Below are positions 33,410 to 42,206 of a DNA stretch of 64,000 nt, in pieces. This DNA is from Candidatus Defluviibacterium haderslevense (GTDB taxonomy: Bacteria > Bacteroidota > Bacteroidia > Chitinophagales > Saprospiraceae): assembly GCA_016712225.1 (NCBI GenBank), contig JADJRL010000003.1:2617501-2681500 (forward strand), written 5' to 3'. Position 1 is the first letter of the stretch. Each line of letters begins with the position of its first letter. Made by a program: the position numbers and the translations under genes. The notes under the pieces are model-generated. The model did no database searches. It was not told the DNA's origin and was given only the letters and a program-made list of their open reading frames with translations.

Positions 33410-35380
33410 TTATTTTTTAATAATGAAAGGCAAGGAATAAATATTGACTTGACCTGCAGGAACATTTGATGTAGGTCCTCGAGTGCCTAGAGATTCATCT
33501 TTGTAATAAGTCTGATTGATAAGAAGTTCAAAGGGATCTTTTTCTTGAAGATCATCCATGCCTCTTCTTTGATCTAAAGGACGGAGATTGATTGGATTTT
33601 TGGTAGCGATTAATTTAAATAATTCCTGCCCTAAAGGTTCGTTAAGACGGAAGGATGTAGGTACGACAATACTGGCTCCAGGATTAATATAATAATCGGA
33701 AGGTGAATCATTTGATTTGGGTAATAGTACATTTGTTTTATTGTCTGGTTGAATGTCAAGTAAAGTATAATAACAAGGTTTGGTCCCAGTATTTTTTACC
33801 ATAATTTTGACTTCGTCTCCCACACGGATTATCAAATTACCAGCCGCATCTTTCATGCTGTCTTGGGCGAAAGATTCACTAACTTTGATTCCATTTCTGG
33901 CTATTAGGATCAACTTAAATTCTACTGCAATCTGTTCGTTTTCCTGAGTTAATTTTCTTAAATACTGCGATTGGCCAAATTGTGTAATGGCAGATTTTAA
34001 GGAATACATGAGATCATTAGCAGAAGATGATTTTGAAAGTGCAACTATTTCAATATCGTTTTTTGCAATTAAGAATATTTTTTTTGAATCTTCAATTAGA
34101 ATAAGATCTGGATTGTGATCCACTTTCTTTAAATAAGGAAGCTTAAATAATTGTTTAAAAAGGTCAGGATCCAAGGAATTAAGCGTTCCTTTTAATTGTA
34201 TTTTAATGGTTAGATCTCCAAAATTTTCTTCTTTTACCATCACCCAAGATGACTCACATAATGCTTGTGAAATGCCATCTGGTATTTCAACTATGCAAGT
34301 GCTGGAGCCAGATACCTTTACTGTGCCAATAGCTATTGGTTTGACATTTTTTATATCTCTGCTTTCAGGTTGATAAAAACCCATTACTGTTCCTGGAGTA
34401 ATACCATTTAAAAATCCTCCATCCAGAGTGATGGTGTTTTGATCTTGCCATTCTTTAACCCGAAAATAATTAGGCGTTCCGAGATATCTGCCTCCTAAGA
34501 CAGGTTGTGCTAAAATACCTGAAGCTTCAGGAATTTGATTATTAATGTGCATTCCAATAATCAACTTAATTCTATCAAAAAGTTGTTGGTAGCTTGATTC
34601 TGGTTTTAATGCATGTATGGCTTTACTAAAAGCATAACTCAATGCACCATAGTTTTTACCATCTTCACCTTGAATTTCATAGTTGAGTTGATTTGCCATA
34701 GAACCAAAAAATGCAATCATTGAAGCCATTTGTGATTCATCTTCAGGTTTAGTTTCCGATTGATTCATATCGTGTTTGCTTCGATCAGTCTTCTGGCGGT
34801 ACGCTTCTGGGGCCATGGCTATATCTGTGCCGCGTGCACATCCAATAGCGCGTGTGGATGTTCCAGAATGACATGCATCAATAGTTAACATGAAATGGCC
34901 TTTAGGACCAAGTTTAGTTCGGATTTTATTATAGGCTAGATTTAATTCATCATCGGTGATGTGGTTCTCGCCTTCATAGACTCCTGGAATAAAATCTGAA
35001 GAAGCATCAAACGGGACTAGAGCCTCATCATATCCATCCAATTCGTCAGCATTGAGATCCTGGACTTGTTGGCCATGACCTGAAAAATGAAAATAAGCAA
35101 TATCCCCTATATTAAGCGTTTTTAAAAAATCATTTTGAAGGGCATTAAGTATGAGTTTTTTAGTTGCACCTTCATTTTTAATAATACTAATATTTTTTTC
35201 AGAGAAGCCTAATTTAATCAAAGCACTTTGGATGATGGGGATATCATTGTTGGAATTAATTCCTCTAAATCCACTTGCTTTTGGGTAATCGGAAATGGCG
35301 ACAATGAGGGCTTTTTTATTTTGGCCAAATGCAGGTGAAAGCAAGAATGTAAAAATAACTATATGTAAAAATCGGTTCAT
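33410..35380 (-). CDS. Exported metacaspase-type protease with DUF4384 domain
   Basis: 656 residues with the signal peptide MNRFLHIVIFTFLLSPAFGQ. The caspase/metacaspase p20 domain (about 21-290) has His in YFHFSGHGQQ (H102) and Cys in LTIDACHSG (C170); the acidic DELDGYDEALVPFD between them is typical of metacaspases. The C-terminal region (about 490-610) resembles DUF4384: VGDEVKIMVKNTGTKPCYY, LLDIQPDNKTNVLLP, FRLNEPLGQELFKLIAT. There are no TPRs. It is a separate caspase lineage from the array and is transcribed towards it, which suggests functional grouping of caspase-fold proteases here. Confidence 0.85.
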   Translation of the reverse strand: MNRFLHIVIFTFLLSPAFGQNKKALIVAISDYPKASGFRGINSNNDIPIIQSALIKLGFSEKNISIIKNEGATKKLILNALQNDFLKTLNIGDIAYFHFSGHGQQVQDLNADELDGYDEALVPFDASSDFIPGVYEGENHITDDELNLAYNKIRTKLGPKGHFMLTIDACHSGTSTRAIGCARGTDIAMAPEAYRQKTDRSKHDMNQSETKPEDESQMASMIAFFGSMANQLNYEIQGEDGKNYGALSYAFSKAIHALKPESSYQQLFDRIKLIIGMHINNQIPEASGILAQPVLGGRYLGTPNYFRVKEWQDQNTITLDGGFLNGITPGTVMGFYQPESRDIKNVKPIAIGTVKVSGSSTCIVEIPDGISQALCESSWVMVKEENFGDLTIKIQLKGTLNSLDPDLFKQLFKLPYLKKVDHNPDLILIEDSKKIFLIAKNDIEIVALSKSSSANDLMYSLKSAITQFGQSQYLRKLTQENEQIAVEFKLILIARNGIKVSESFAQDSMKDAAGNLIIRVGDEVKIMVKNTGTKPCYYTLLDIQPDNKTNVLLPKSNDSPSDYYINPGASIVVPTSFRLNEPLGQELFKLIATKNPINLRPLDQRRGMDDLQEKDPFELLINQTYYKDESLGTRGPTSNVPAGQVNIYSLPFIIKK

Positions 35381-35805
35381 TTATAAAACTATTAGATAAC
35401 ACTACAAAATAGCAAACAGTAATTTATGTCGCAGTATACCATAGTCCAAAATTAGTCTATTAATTGAATGTTTTATAAAGTTTTATAAAGTTTTGATTTA
35501 TTTATTTTAAAGTGTGATAATAAATTTTAATATGCAAGAGTATAAATCGCCCAAATATAGATACCTAAATATCAACTGTGGTTATCAGCATTATCGCTTT
35601 TTGATTAATATATTATTTATGTATTATAGTATAGTTAAGTTGATCTTTAAACCAAAGAGGTAAAAAGGTTCTAAGAACTTAATTTTTTAATTTTATTACA
35701 TGCTTCAAGACTATTCAATTGCAATCATTTTTTTTTTGTAAAAAAAATTAAAAATGATTTAGTTTACAATTATAATTATATTGCGATTTATTTAAAACAA
35801 AATTT
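35381..35805. other. 425-bp very AT-rich intergenic region
   Basis: No open frame of interest. It contains long A and T runs (about 35730-35760) and probably divergent promoters for the metacaspase and the beta-helix gene. I saw no exact consensus promoter pair and no clear hairpin. Confidence 0.5.
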
Positions 35806-37320
35806 ATGAAAAAATTATATTCAATATTTTTTTTAAGTTCATTTATAAGTGTAAATTTATTTGCTATTACTTATCATGTTAAAACGGATGGAAAAGATAC
35901 AAATAATGGATTGAGTATAAACACGGCGTTCAAGACTATACAGACGGCAACTAATAAAGTACAGGCGGGAGATAGTGTTTTGGTGTATGATGGACTTTAT
36001 AAAGGTTTTGATCATTTTTATAAAGCAAGTGGAACAGTGAGTAAGCCTATCGTATACATTGCAATGGGTTCCAAAGTGATTATCAATCAATCTTGTGGTC
36101 GTGGATTCGACGGTTGCAATATTGAGGGCAATGATTACATAGAAATGAATGGATTCAAAGTCTATGGAATTTCCGATCCGGTAGGTAGTGGCGAAGATGG
36201 TATTCGAGCGGTTTTGGCCAATCATATTACGATTAGGAATTGTGAGGTGGATAGTTGTTATAGGGGAATATTTACAGGTTATACCGATGATTTTTTAGCC
36301 GAAAATAATATTTGCAGACGATCGCATGGCGAGCATGGCATATATGTCTCCAATAATAGTGATCGGGTGATTGTTAGAAATAATATTTGTTATGGAAACA
36401 AAGCTGCGGGCATACAATTGAATCCTGATTTAAGCAGTGGGTCACCAGGTATTTCCATAGATGTAAACATATATAATAATATATGTTATAATAATCGGAT
36501 TGGATTGAATCTTCAGGGGATTTATTATTCTAAAGTTTATAATAACCTGATTTATAATAATGGATTATCAGGTGGTGGCAATGGGATGACTTTTTTTCTG
36601 GGCGATGCAGCTACTGGATGCAATGATGTAAAAGTTTACAACAACACGGTTATCGTTCCTTCAGCATCTCAATGGTGTATCTTAGCTATAGATAGTGATA
36701 GTTTATTTATCAAGAATAATATTTTACTTAGTTTTTCTGCTAAAGGCAGTATAGATTTAGAATCCGGATGTACCCATTATTTTGGGGATTACAATTTGGT
36801 GAATGATAAATTCACATTAGATCAAGGGAGTAGTTTTATTAATTTTGCAGCATGGCAAAAGTTGGGCCACGATGCACATTCTATTTTAGTTAAAGATAAT
36901 GCTGCTGTATTTAATAATTTAATGACGAATGATTATCATCTTGCTGTAAATTCAGTTGCAATAAACAAGGGAACATCAGAAGTAGCCTCAATTGTTAATC
37001 AAGACCTTGAAAAGAATGCAAGGCCGATTGGTGGACAATTCGATATTGGTTGTTATGAGAAGTTAGGTGTGACAGGTTTACAAAATGAATTTCAAGATAA
37101 GACGTTTCAATTGGTGCGCTATGGCAATCAATTTAGTTTTTCGGGTTTGAATGAGGATATGTCAGTTGAAATTTTTAATTTAGAAGGTCAAAGTGTAACA
37201 AAGGGGCAACAATTTGAAAACAACATATTTAATACTGGAATTTATGTCTATCATGTATTAGATATTAAGGAACACAGGAGAGTTGGGATGGGTAAGATTT
37301 TTATATCGGATGGACATTAA
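35806..37320 (+). CDS. Right-handed parallel beta-helix protein with T9SS-type C-terminus
   Basis: 504 residues with a signal peptide (MKKLYSIFFLSSFISVNLFA). The start YHVKTDGKDTNNGLS and AFKTIQTATNKVQAGDSVLV match the DUF1565/pectate-lyase-like beginning of parallel beta-helix proteins; later come many N-rich turns (VYNNLIYNNGL, VRNNICYGN, VYNNTVIV). The last ~75 residues (VEIFNLEGQSVTKGQ, FNTGIYVYHVLD) resemble a T9SS type A sorting domain. It is probably a surface or secreted carbohydrate-binding or polysaccharide lyase-like protein; no catalytic residues can be assigned. Confidence 0.8.
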   Translation: MKKLYSIFFLSSFISVNLFAITYHVKTDGKDTNNGLSINTAFKTIQTATNKVQAGDSVLVYDGLYKGFDHFYKASGTVSKPIVYIAMGSKVIINQSCGRGFDGCNIEGNDYIEMNGFKVYGISDPVGSGEDGIRAVLANHITIRNCEVDSCYRGIFTGYTDDFLAENNICRRSHGEHGIYVSNNSDRVIVRNNICYGNKAAGIQLNPDLSSGSPGISIDVNIYNNICYNNRIGLNLQGIYYSKVYNNLIYNNGLSGGGNGMTFFLGDAATGCNDVKVYNNTVIVPSASQWCILAIDSDSLFIKNNILLSFSAKGSIDLESGCTHYFGDYNLVNDKFTLDQGSSFINFAAWQKLGHDAHSILVKDNAAVFNNLMTNDYHLAVNSVAINKGTSEVASIVNQDLEKNARPIGGQFDIGCYEKLGVTGLQNEFQDKTFQLVRYGNQFSFSGLNEDMSVEIFNLEGQSVTKGQQFENNIFNTGIYVYHVLDIKEHRRVGMGKIFISDGH

Positions 37321-37666
37321 TTACAGCCAGAACAATTTTTTAAATGCTAAGCTTAAAGAGCCAAAAGACCGCATTGAGTATATGAATTGTAAGGCATTTA
37401 TATAATGATATTCTGGTCTGATTATCTAGAGATTTGAATGTATTGACAAAAGAATGTGTAAAGTTTGGGAAGATTTCAAAAGGTAGCTTTGAGTGACGAA
37501 GGTGCCAAAAGTTATAAGTTTTTCATAATCAAGCCAAAAGACTTGACCATTGAAGAAGAAATTAAATTTTTTGGTTTTTTTGAATTATTTGAACATATAT
37601 TTTGTTGAGAGCATATATTTTGCCAGTTTTACCATCTTATTTTGAATAATTAATTAAAAACCAAAT
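37321..37666. other. 346-bp intergenic region
   Basis: No gene recognised. It holds an 11-bp direct repeat, CATATATTTTG, at about 37594 and 37612 just upstream of lemA, and two similar phrases (gccaaaagac...) at about 37360 and 37530. It may hold the lemA promoter. Confidence 0.4.
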
Positions 37667-38245
37667 ATGAAATCTTCAATTATTTATGTTATTTTAGGGG
37701 TCATTATCTTTTTTGTGGGTTGTAACAGTTACAACGGAATGATTAAGAAAAATGAGGGCGTCAACAGCAAATGGGCCATCGTAGAATCATCTTATCAAAG
37801 AAGAGCGGACTTAATACCGAATTTAGTGAGTACGGTCAAAGGTGAGGCAACATTTGAGCAATCCACATTAACCGGTGTCATCGAAGCAAGAGCTAAAGCA
37901 ACCCAAATCAAAATTGATCCCAAGGATTTAACTGCTGAGAAACTTCAGGAATTCCAAGCTGCTCAAGGACAATTGAGTCAAGCATTAGGTCGATTGATGA
38001 TGGTCTCAGAACAATATCCAAGCCTAAAAGCTAATGAAGGATTTAGAAATCTTCAAGCACAATTGGAAGGTACTGAAAACAGAATCAACGTAGCAAGAAA
38101 TGACTTCAACAATGAAGTTCAGAGTTACAATACTTCAGTTGGCACCTTTCCTGGCATCTTCTTTTCTAAGTTGTTTGGATTTAAATCCCGAGATTACTTT
38201 AAGTCTCAAGAAGGAAATGATAAGGCTCCTGAAGTTAAATTTTAA
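37667..38245 (+). CDS. lemA: LemA family protein
   Basis: 192 residues. The N-terminus has a lipoprotein-like or anchor segment (IIYVILGVIIFFVGC, Cys at 19), followed by a coiled-coil helical body with the LemA signature: KNEGVNSKWAIVESSYQRRADLIPNLVSTVKG, ASEQYP-like MVSEQYPSLKAN, LEGTENRINVARNDFN, and VGTFPGIFFSKLFGF. LemA proteins are usually encoded with TPM-domain proteins, and here two follow directly (9 bp, then 3 bp). The family's function is unclear; a role at the envelope is likely. Confidence 0.92.
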   Translation: MKSSIIYVILGVIIFFVGCNSYNGMIKKNEGVNSKWAIVESSYQRRADLIPNLVSTVKGEATFEQSTLTGVIEARAKATQIKIDPKDLTAEKLQEFQAAQGQLSQALGRLMMVSEQYPSLKANEGFRNLQAQLEGTENRINVARNDFNNEVQSYNTSVGTFPGIFFSKLFGFKSRDYFKSQEGNDKAPEVKF

Positions 38246-38254
38246 TATCATTCT

Positions 38255-38722
38255 GTGAAGTTATTTTCTAAACTCAAATCTGATTTTTTTTCTGCAAAAG
38301 AACAGGAAGAAATAAAGGAGGCTATACGTCATGCTGAAAAAAAGACGAGTGGTGAGATTCGCATTTTCATAGATCACCATGAAGATGTTCTTGGTCCGCT
38401 TGAAAAAGCAGAAATTGTATTCTACCATCTTAAAATGGAAGCAACGGTTCATCGCAATGCGGTATTAATTTATATTGCATTGAAGAACAAAACTTTTGCG
38501 TTGTATGGCGATCAGGGAATCCATGAAAGAGTCGGCTTGTCATATTGGAATCGACTATGTGATGATTTAGGAAAACATTTCCGGGAAGATTATATGAGAG
38601 ATGGATTGATACAATGTATTAATGAATTAGGAATAGCTTTATCAGAACATTTTCCATATGAGTGTGATGATAAAAATGAACTTCCCGAAGATATTATATT
38701 CGGACACGATGCCATAAAATAA
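38255..38722 (+). CDS. TPM-domain protein (short)
   Basis: 155 residues from a GTG start, 9 bp after lemA. The TPM/phosphatase-like domain is recognisable (EEIKEAIRHAEKKTSGEIRIFI, NAVLIYIALKNKTFALYGDQ, IHERVGLSYWNRLCDDLGKHF). There is no signal peptide or membrane helix, so it is probably cytoplasmic, as for other short TPM partners in lemA operons. A role in photosystem-like repair is known only for plant relatives and does not carry over here. The next gene starts 3 bp after its stop. Confidence 0.85.
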   Translation: MKLFSKLKSDFFSAKEQEEIKEAIRHAEKKTSGEIRIFIDHHEDVLGPLEKAEIVFYHLKMEATVHRNAVLIYIALKNKTFALYGDQGIHERVGLSYWNRLCDDLGKHFREDYMRDGLIQCINELGIALSEHFPYECDDKNELPEDIIFGHDAIK

Positions 38723-38725
38723 TTT

Positions 38726-39526
38726 ATGAATTTGAGACCTTTAAAAATTTTCTTTCTAGTTTTTTTGGTGAGCGTATTGACTGGTATGTCATACGATATA
38801 AAAGGACAAGATATTCCAACGCGACCTTCACCTCCGAGGTTGGTGAATGATTATACCGGTCTATTAAATCCATCTGAAATAGATGCATTGGAGCGCAAAT
38901 TAGTAGCCTATAATGACAGCACCACCAATCAAATTACGATACTCATCGTGGCATCAGTTCAGCCGTATGATATTTCTGAATTTGGATTGAAAGTATTGCG
39001 TGAGTGGGGAATTGGAACACAAAAAAATAATAATGGGGTATTGATCACCGTAGCCCGTGAAGATCGCAAAGTGAATATAGCAACCGGTTATGGATTAGAA
39101 GGTGCCCTACCTGATATCATCTGTAAAACCATCATTGAAAACGATATTATTCCTGCATTTAGAAAAGGCCAATCTTATGAAGGTTTGGATAAGGCCACCG
39201 ATGATATCATCCTCGCTGCAAGAGGCGAATATGTCAATACCCATGAAGGGAAACAAATACCATTATGGCTGCTGATATTACTGATTATCCTCATTTTTTT
39301 CTTCCTAATCATGCTGCTTAAAATAGCGCGAATGTCACAAGGCAACGGTTCTACCATACTAACCCGAAGAGGAGCCCACACATGGGATTCCGGAGGCTGG
39401 GGAAGTTCAGGTGGTGGATGGTTTAGTGGTGGATCGGGAGGCGGAAGTGATTGGGGCAGTGGTGGTGGCTTTGGAGGATTCGGTGGAGGATCCGGAGGTG
39501 GTGGTGGTGCGAGTGGGAGTTGGTAG
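38726..39526 (+). CDS. TPM-domain protein with membrane anchor and Gly/Ser-rich tail
   Basis: 266 residues. A signal peptide (to about 28) is followed by PTRPSPPRLVNDYTGLLNPSE and a TPM domain (TNQITILIVASVQPYDISEFG, NNGVLITVAREDRKVNIATGYGLEG, IICKTIIENDIIPAFRKG). Then comes a transmembrane helix (PLWLLILLIILIFFFLIMLL, about 178-200) and a cytoplasmic or exposed Gly/Ser-rich tail ending GGGGGASGSW, typical of YgcG-type proteins. It completes the lemA-TPM-TPM operon. The antisense strand of the Gly-rich tail gives a Pro-rich open frame that is not real. Confidence 0.9.
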   Translation: MNLRPLKIFFLVFLVSVLTGMSYDIKGQDIPTRPSPPRLVNDYTGLLNPSEIDALERKLVAYNDSTTNQITILIVASVQPYDISEFGLKVLREWGIGTQKNNNGVLITVAREDRKVNIATGYGLEGALPDIICKTIIENDIIPAFRKGQSYEGLDKATDDIILAARGEYVNTHEGKQIPLWLLILLIILIFFFLIMLLKIARMSQGNGSTILTRRGAHTWDSGGWGSSGGGWFSGGSGGGSDWGSGGGFGGFGGGSGGGGGASGSW

Positions 39527-39645
39527 GAATGTTGTGCGTTGGTTAATGCTAGCAATAAGATGATAAGAGTAATATAGTTATTATTTTATCTGTTGATTTA
39601 TTTAAAATAAACGCAAGTTCTGAGAAAAACATACGTATAGCGAAA

Positions 39646-39662
39646 TGTTAGCTGCAAATTAA
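39646..39662. repeat. Left inverted core of cassette-like unit A
   Basis: TGTTAGCTGCAAATTAA here matches the reverse complement of TTAATCTGCAGCTAACA at 40282-40298 with one mismatch in 17. The two copies bracket the gene at 39677-40285. This gene-specific pairing is what the ends of an integron cassette look like. Confidence 0.6.
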
Positions 39663-39676
39663 ACGGAACTTTCCGT

Positions 39677-40285
39677 ATGACAAAAACACTTTTGACATTT
39701 GTAATCTTATTAATTTCAACTTTGACTTATTCACAAAGCAAGGTCGACACGATTAAGGTTTTATTCCTGCACGGAAGTATACCCACAAAGGGACAGAGAA
39801 ACGAATACAAAACGGTAGGTGGACTTAGAGGCGGCCATATAGTTACGCAAATCGACAATGATGTTTATGGTTTTAATTTCAAATCAAAAAGAATAAGAGT
39901 GTTTCCTCATCCTTTCAACAAAAAAGGTATTATGGAAAAGGAAAACGTGACTGAATTTCTAAAGTTTAAAAATGGAACTAAAATGACTATTGTGAGTATT
40001 CCATTGACTTCGGAAGAGTTTAATAGCATCAAAGATTATTATGAACGAAATGCAAACAAAGCAAGTTTTGACTATGCGTTTTTCGGAATGCGTTGCGCAT
40101 CGACTTGTTATAAAGGACTCTCTATTGCTAAAGTTTATCGTAGGTCGACAAATATGAGAGCAATAAGAAAATCTTTTCATCCGAGACAACTTAGAAAAAA
40201 GCTTTGCAAAACAGCAGTTGAGAAAGGTTATAAAGTGACAATTATCAAAGGTAGAACTGGGCGAATATGGGAAGGCGACAATTAA
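39677..40285 (+). CDS. Exported hypothetical protein in cassette-like unit A
   Basis: 202 residues with the signal peptide MTKTLLTFVILLISTLTYS. The mature part has IKVLFLHGSIPTKGQRNEY and a following LRGGHIVTQIDNDVYGF, two Cys (MRCASTCYKGLS) and a basic C-terminus. I recognise no family; the GGHI motif with an early His and a later Cys is loosely reminiscent of papain/NlpC-like or DUF4105-like proteins, which I do not claim. It is bracketed by a 17-bp inverted repeat, and its stop codon lies 2 nt before the attC-like site. Confidence 0.65.
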   Translation: MTKTLLTFVILLISTLTYSQSKVDTIKVLFLHGSIPTKGQRNEYKTVGGLRGGHIVTQIDNDVYGFNFKSKRIRVFPHPFNKKGIMEKENVTEFLKFKNGTKMTIVSIPLTSEEFNSIKDYYERNANKASFDYAFFGMRCASTCYKGLSIAKVYRRSTNMRAIRKSFHPRQLRKKLCKTAVEKGYKVTIIKGRTGRIWEGDN

Positions 40286-40287
40286 TC

Positions 40288-40537
40288 TGCAGCTAACACG
40301 GGTTTTTCGTCAGGCGGGCAGACCTGCAAACCTGGAGCTTTATGCTTCTGTTGAACTTCAGTAATAAATTGAAGCTTTGTGCTCCGAAACCCGCCCGAAC
40401 GCAAAGCCCGAAACCGTCAGGTTGTGAAAAAACTCCCTAATAAGTTTAATTTATTTGTATACCTATCTGAGAAATTTTCTATTATTGCATTCTAACCTCA
40501 TTGGATTTAGGTATTTTCACACTCTGCCGTTGGCAGT
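40288..40537. repeat. attC-like palindromic region after cassette A
   Basis: It begins TGCAGCTAACA 2 nt after the stop of gene A. A nested imperfect hairpin follows (40299-40417): GGGTTT with AAAGCCC, GGCGGG (40313-40318) with CCCGCC (40390-40395), GGAGC with GCTCC, and CTTCA with TGAAG. It ends with CGTTGGCAGT (40528-40537), which pairs with ACTGCCAACA after gene B. The 250-bp length is more than a normal attC, so the last ~110 bp may be extra sequence or a gene-less cassette (note TGTGAAAA at 40423 and TTTTCACA at 40514). Confidence 0.5.
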
Positions 40538-40578
40538 AATTTTTCGACACTTCAATTAGATTTTTTAAATTTAGAAAT

Positions 40579-41421
40579 ATGAAAAGTAAATTTATTTTCA
40601 CTTTATTAGCTTTGACAATATTGTGCGAATCCAATGCTCAAGTAAAGCCAACTAGAATTAAAGTTTATCTTCTTGGAACTTTTCATTTTGCACAAACCGA
40701 TTCTATGTATAATGTATTGGAAGAGAAACACCAAAAAAGCATAATTCAACTTTGTAGTATAATTGGAAAACAAAAACCAGACAAAGTATTCGTTGAAAGG
40801 CAACCAGAATTCGAAAATCAAAATAAGACTGATAGTCTTTTTAGAATATTCTTATTGAATGGAGAATTAAAGCGGAAAAATGAACTTTTTCAGGTTGCCT
40901 TTAGAGTTGGAAGAAACCTTGGGCATACAAAATTGTATTCTTGTGACCATCCAAGCAATTACGGTAGTGACTACAGAAAAGTAAGAGAGTATGCAAACAA
41001 CAATAATCAGACAAGTGTCTTAGAAGGTAAGAAAATAGGGAGTGTAGTAAGATTTGACAATACCATTAATGAAGATTCATTGATGAAAAAAAGCACACTT
41101 TTAGAATATATAATTTGGATAAATAGTGACCCAGTGATGTTTACTTCACATGGAAGTTATGTTGCAAACTATCCCTTAATTGGTAGTAACGACTTCTATT
41201 CGACAGACAATGATAGCACTTTAGTTGGTGCTGAGCTGACAGCAAATTGGTATAAAAGAAATGTTTTTATATATTCAAAAATTATTAATCAATTAAATTT
41301 TAAAGAAAAAGCAATTTTTTTGCTAATAGGTTCTGACCACATTCCTATACTTAGACATTTATTTCAAAGCAATCCTTACTTTGAATTTATTGAAACAAAA
41401 AAATGGTTGACAATGAAATAA
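40579..41421 (+). CDS. DUF5694 family exported protein in cassette-like unit B
   Basis: 280 residues with the signal peptide MKSKFIFTLLALTILCESNAQ. The mature start, RIKVYLLGTFHFAQTD, and the end, LLIGSDHIPILRHLFQSNPYF, match the DUF5694 family, which resembles TraB/GumN proteins with a GTxH motif at the start and a GxxH near the end. These are thought to be metal-dependent hydrolases, but the function is unproven. The unit is bracketed by GTTGGCAGT (40529) and ACTGCCAAC (41426), and the stop codon lies 6 nt before the core of the next attC-like site. Confidence 0.78.
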   Translation: MKSKFIFTLLALTILCESNAQVKPTRIKVYLLGTFHFAQTDSMYNVLEEKHQKSIIQLCSIIGKQKPDKVFVERQPEFENQNKTDSLFRIFLLNGELKRKNELFQVAFRVGRNLGHTKLYSCDHPSNYGSDYRKVREYANNNNQTSVLEGKKIGSVVRFDNTINEDSLMKKSTLLEYIIWINSDPVMFTSHGSYVANYPLIGSNDFYSTDNDSTLVGAELTANWYKRNVFIYSKIINQLNFKEKAIFLLIGSDHIPILRHLFQSNPYFEFIETKKWLTMK

Positions 41422-41425
41422 GACT

Positions 41426-41563
41426 ACTGCCAACACTTTGCGGCAGCAAGCTGGGCTTTGTAGCTTTTCTATCATTTGGATTTCTATTCATCTTTACTAT
41501 CTTTATCCAAGCTTTCGTTCCTTGAACTCCCAGCCTTCTGCTACCAAGAGAATGTGATGCGCC
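41426..41563. repeat. attC-like site after cassette B
   Basis: It starts ACTGCCAACA just after the stop of gene B. The arms GCAGCAAGCTGGG (41443-41455) and CCCAGCCTTCTGC (41529-41541) form an inverted repeat with only the centre three positions unpaired. It ends with TGTGATGCGCC (41553-41563), which pairs with GACGCATAACA after gene C (9 of 11). The total length of about 135 bp is in the range of attC sites of large chromosomal integrons. Confidence 0.6.
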
Positions 41564-41990
41564 ATATCAATTATCAACTATTGAAAACGAATTTTATATT
41601 ATATCAGAACTATGCAATCAAAATTGATAATAAACATTTAGATGTGCATAATATCTTTGACTTCACTGGTTTTGATAATAAAACTAAAACATTAGAATTA
41701 ATCTGGATAAGCATAAACATGATTGGGTTCCAATTGATAATCCATCAATGTTCTGTATAACAATTTGCGATGTAGAATACCTTTTGGTACTTCCAAATGA
41801 AGACCCAAGTTCAATCTCAGATGAATCCTGTTTAAGTGATTTATCATATTACCCTTCGGATGAACGAGAGGAAAACGAATGCGTTGGCGATCAGGAATTG
41901 TCATTGCCAAGCGATGATATCATATTTAAATTTGAAAGTGGTCAAACAATCCGAGTAAAAGGGAATGAAATTAATGCCGAATATGAATAA
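41557..41990 (+). pseudogene. Frameshifted cassette gene C
   Basis: The first part (MRHINYQLLKTNF to NKTKTLELIW) is in one frame; the second (DWVPIDNPSMFCIT to GNEINAEYE) is in another, with the switch near 41708. Read together it looks like the widespread small family with a 'DWVPxDxP...DPxxxxxxDxCLSDLxYYP' pattern followed by an FKFESGQTIRV-like end. One base seems to be missing in or near GGATAAGC. It could be a true pseudogene, a sequencing error, or a programmed shift. It is followed 4 nt after its stop by the next core site. Confidence 0.6.
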
Positions 41991-41994
41991 AAAC

Positions 41995-42140
41995 GACGCA
42001 TAACACGGCATAAACTCTACACCGCCAAGCATCAGAAATCATTCTCTTTTAATTTTTTCCGGTCATGACAAATTAATTTTTTAGTTTTGACTGTTAATTA
42101 TTTAGCGGTTTTGCATCTAGTCCAAATTCATTTTAATCGA
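41995..42140. repeat. attC-like site after cassette C (imperfect)
   Basis: It starts GACGCATAACA 4 nt after the stop of gene C; GCATAAC is the core seen in Vibrio-type attC sites. ACCGC (about 42021) and GCGGT (about 42114) can pair, but the flanks pair poorly. The segment GGCATAAACTCTACACCGCC (42008-42027) matches the reverse complement of 44763-44782 at about 16 of 20 bases. Confidence 0.45.
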
Positions 42141-42206
42141 CTCAAATAAATTATTAAACTCAAATAAAAAAAACCTTATTTCTATCCTTAATTTCAAATT
42201 ATCCAA

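Noticed and set aside
39175..39555. Pro-rich minus-strand reading frame
   Set aside because: It is the complement of the Gly/Ser-rich tail of the TPM protein, which forces a long open Pro-rich frame; no start signal or family supports it.
41748..41990. Separate 80-residue gene downstream in cassette C
   Set aside because: Its sequence continues the family pattern begun in the previous frame, so it is better read as the second half of one frameshifted gene.
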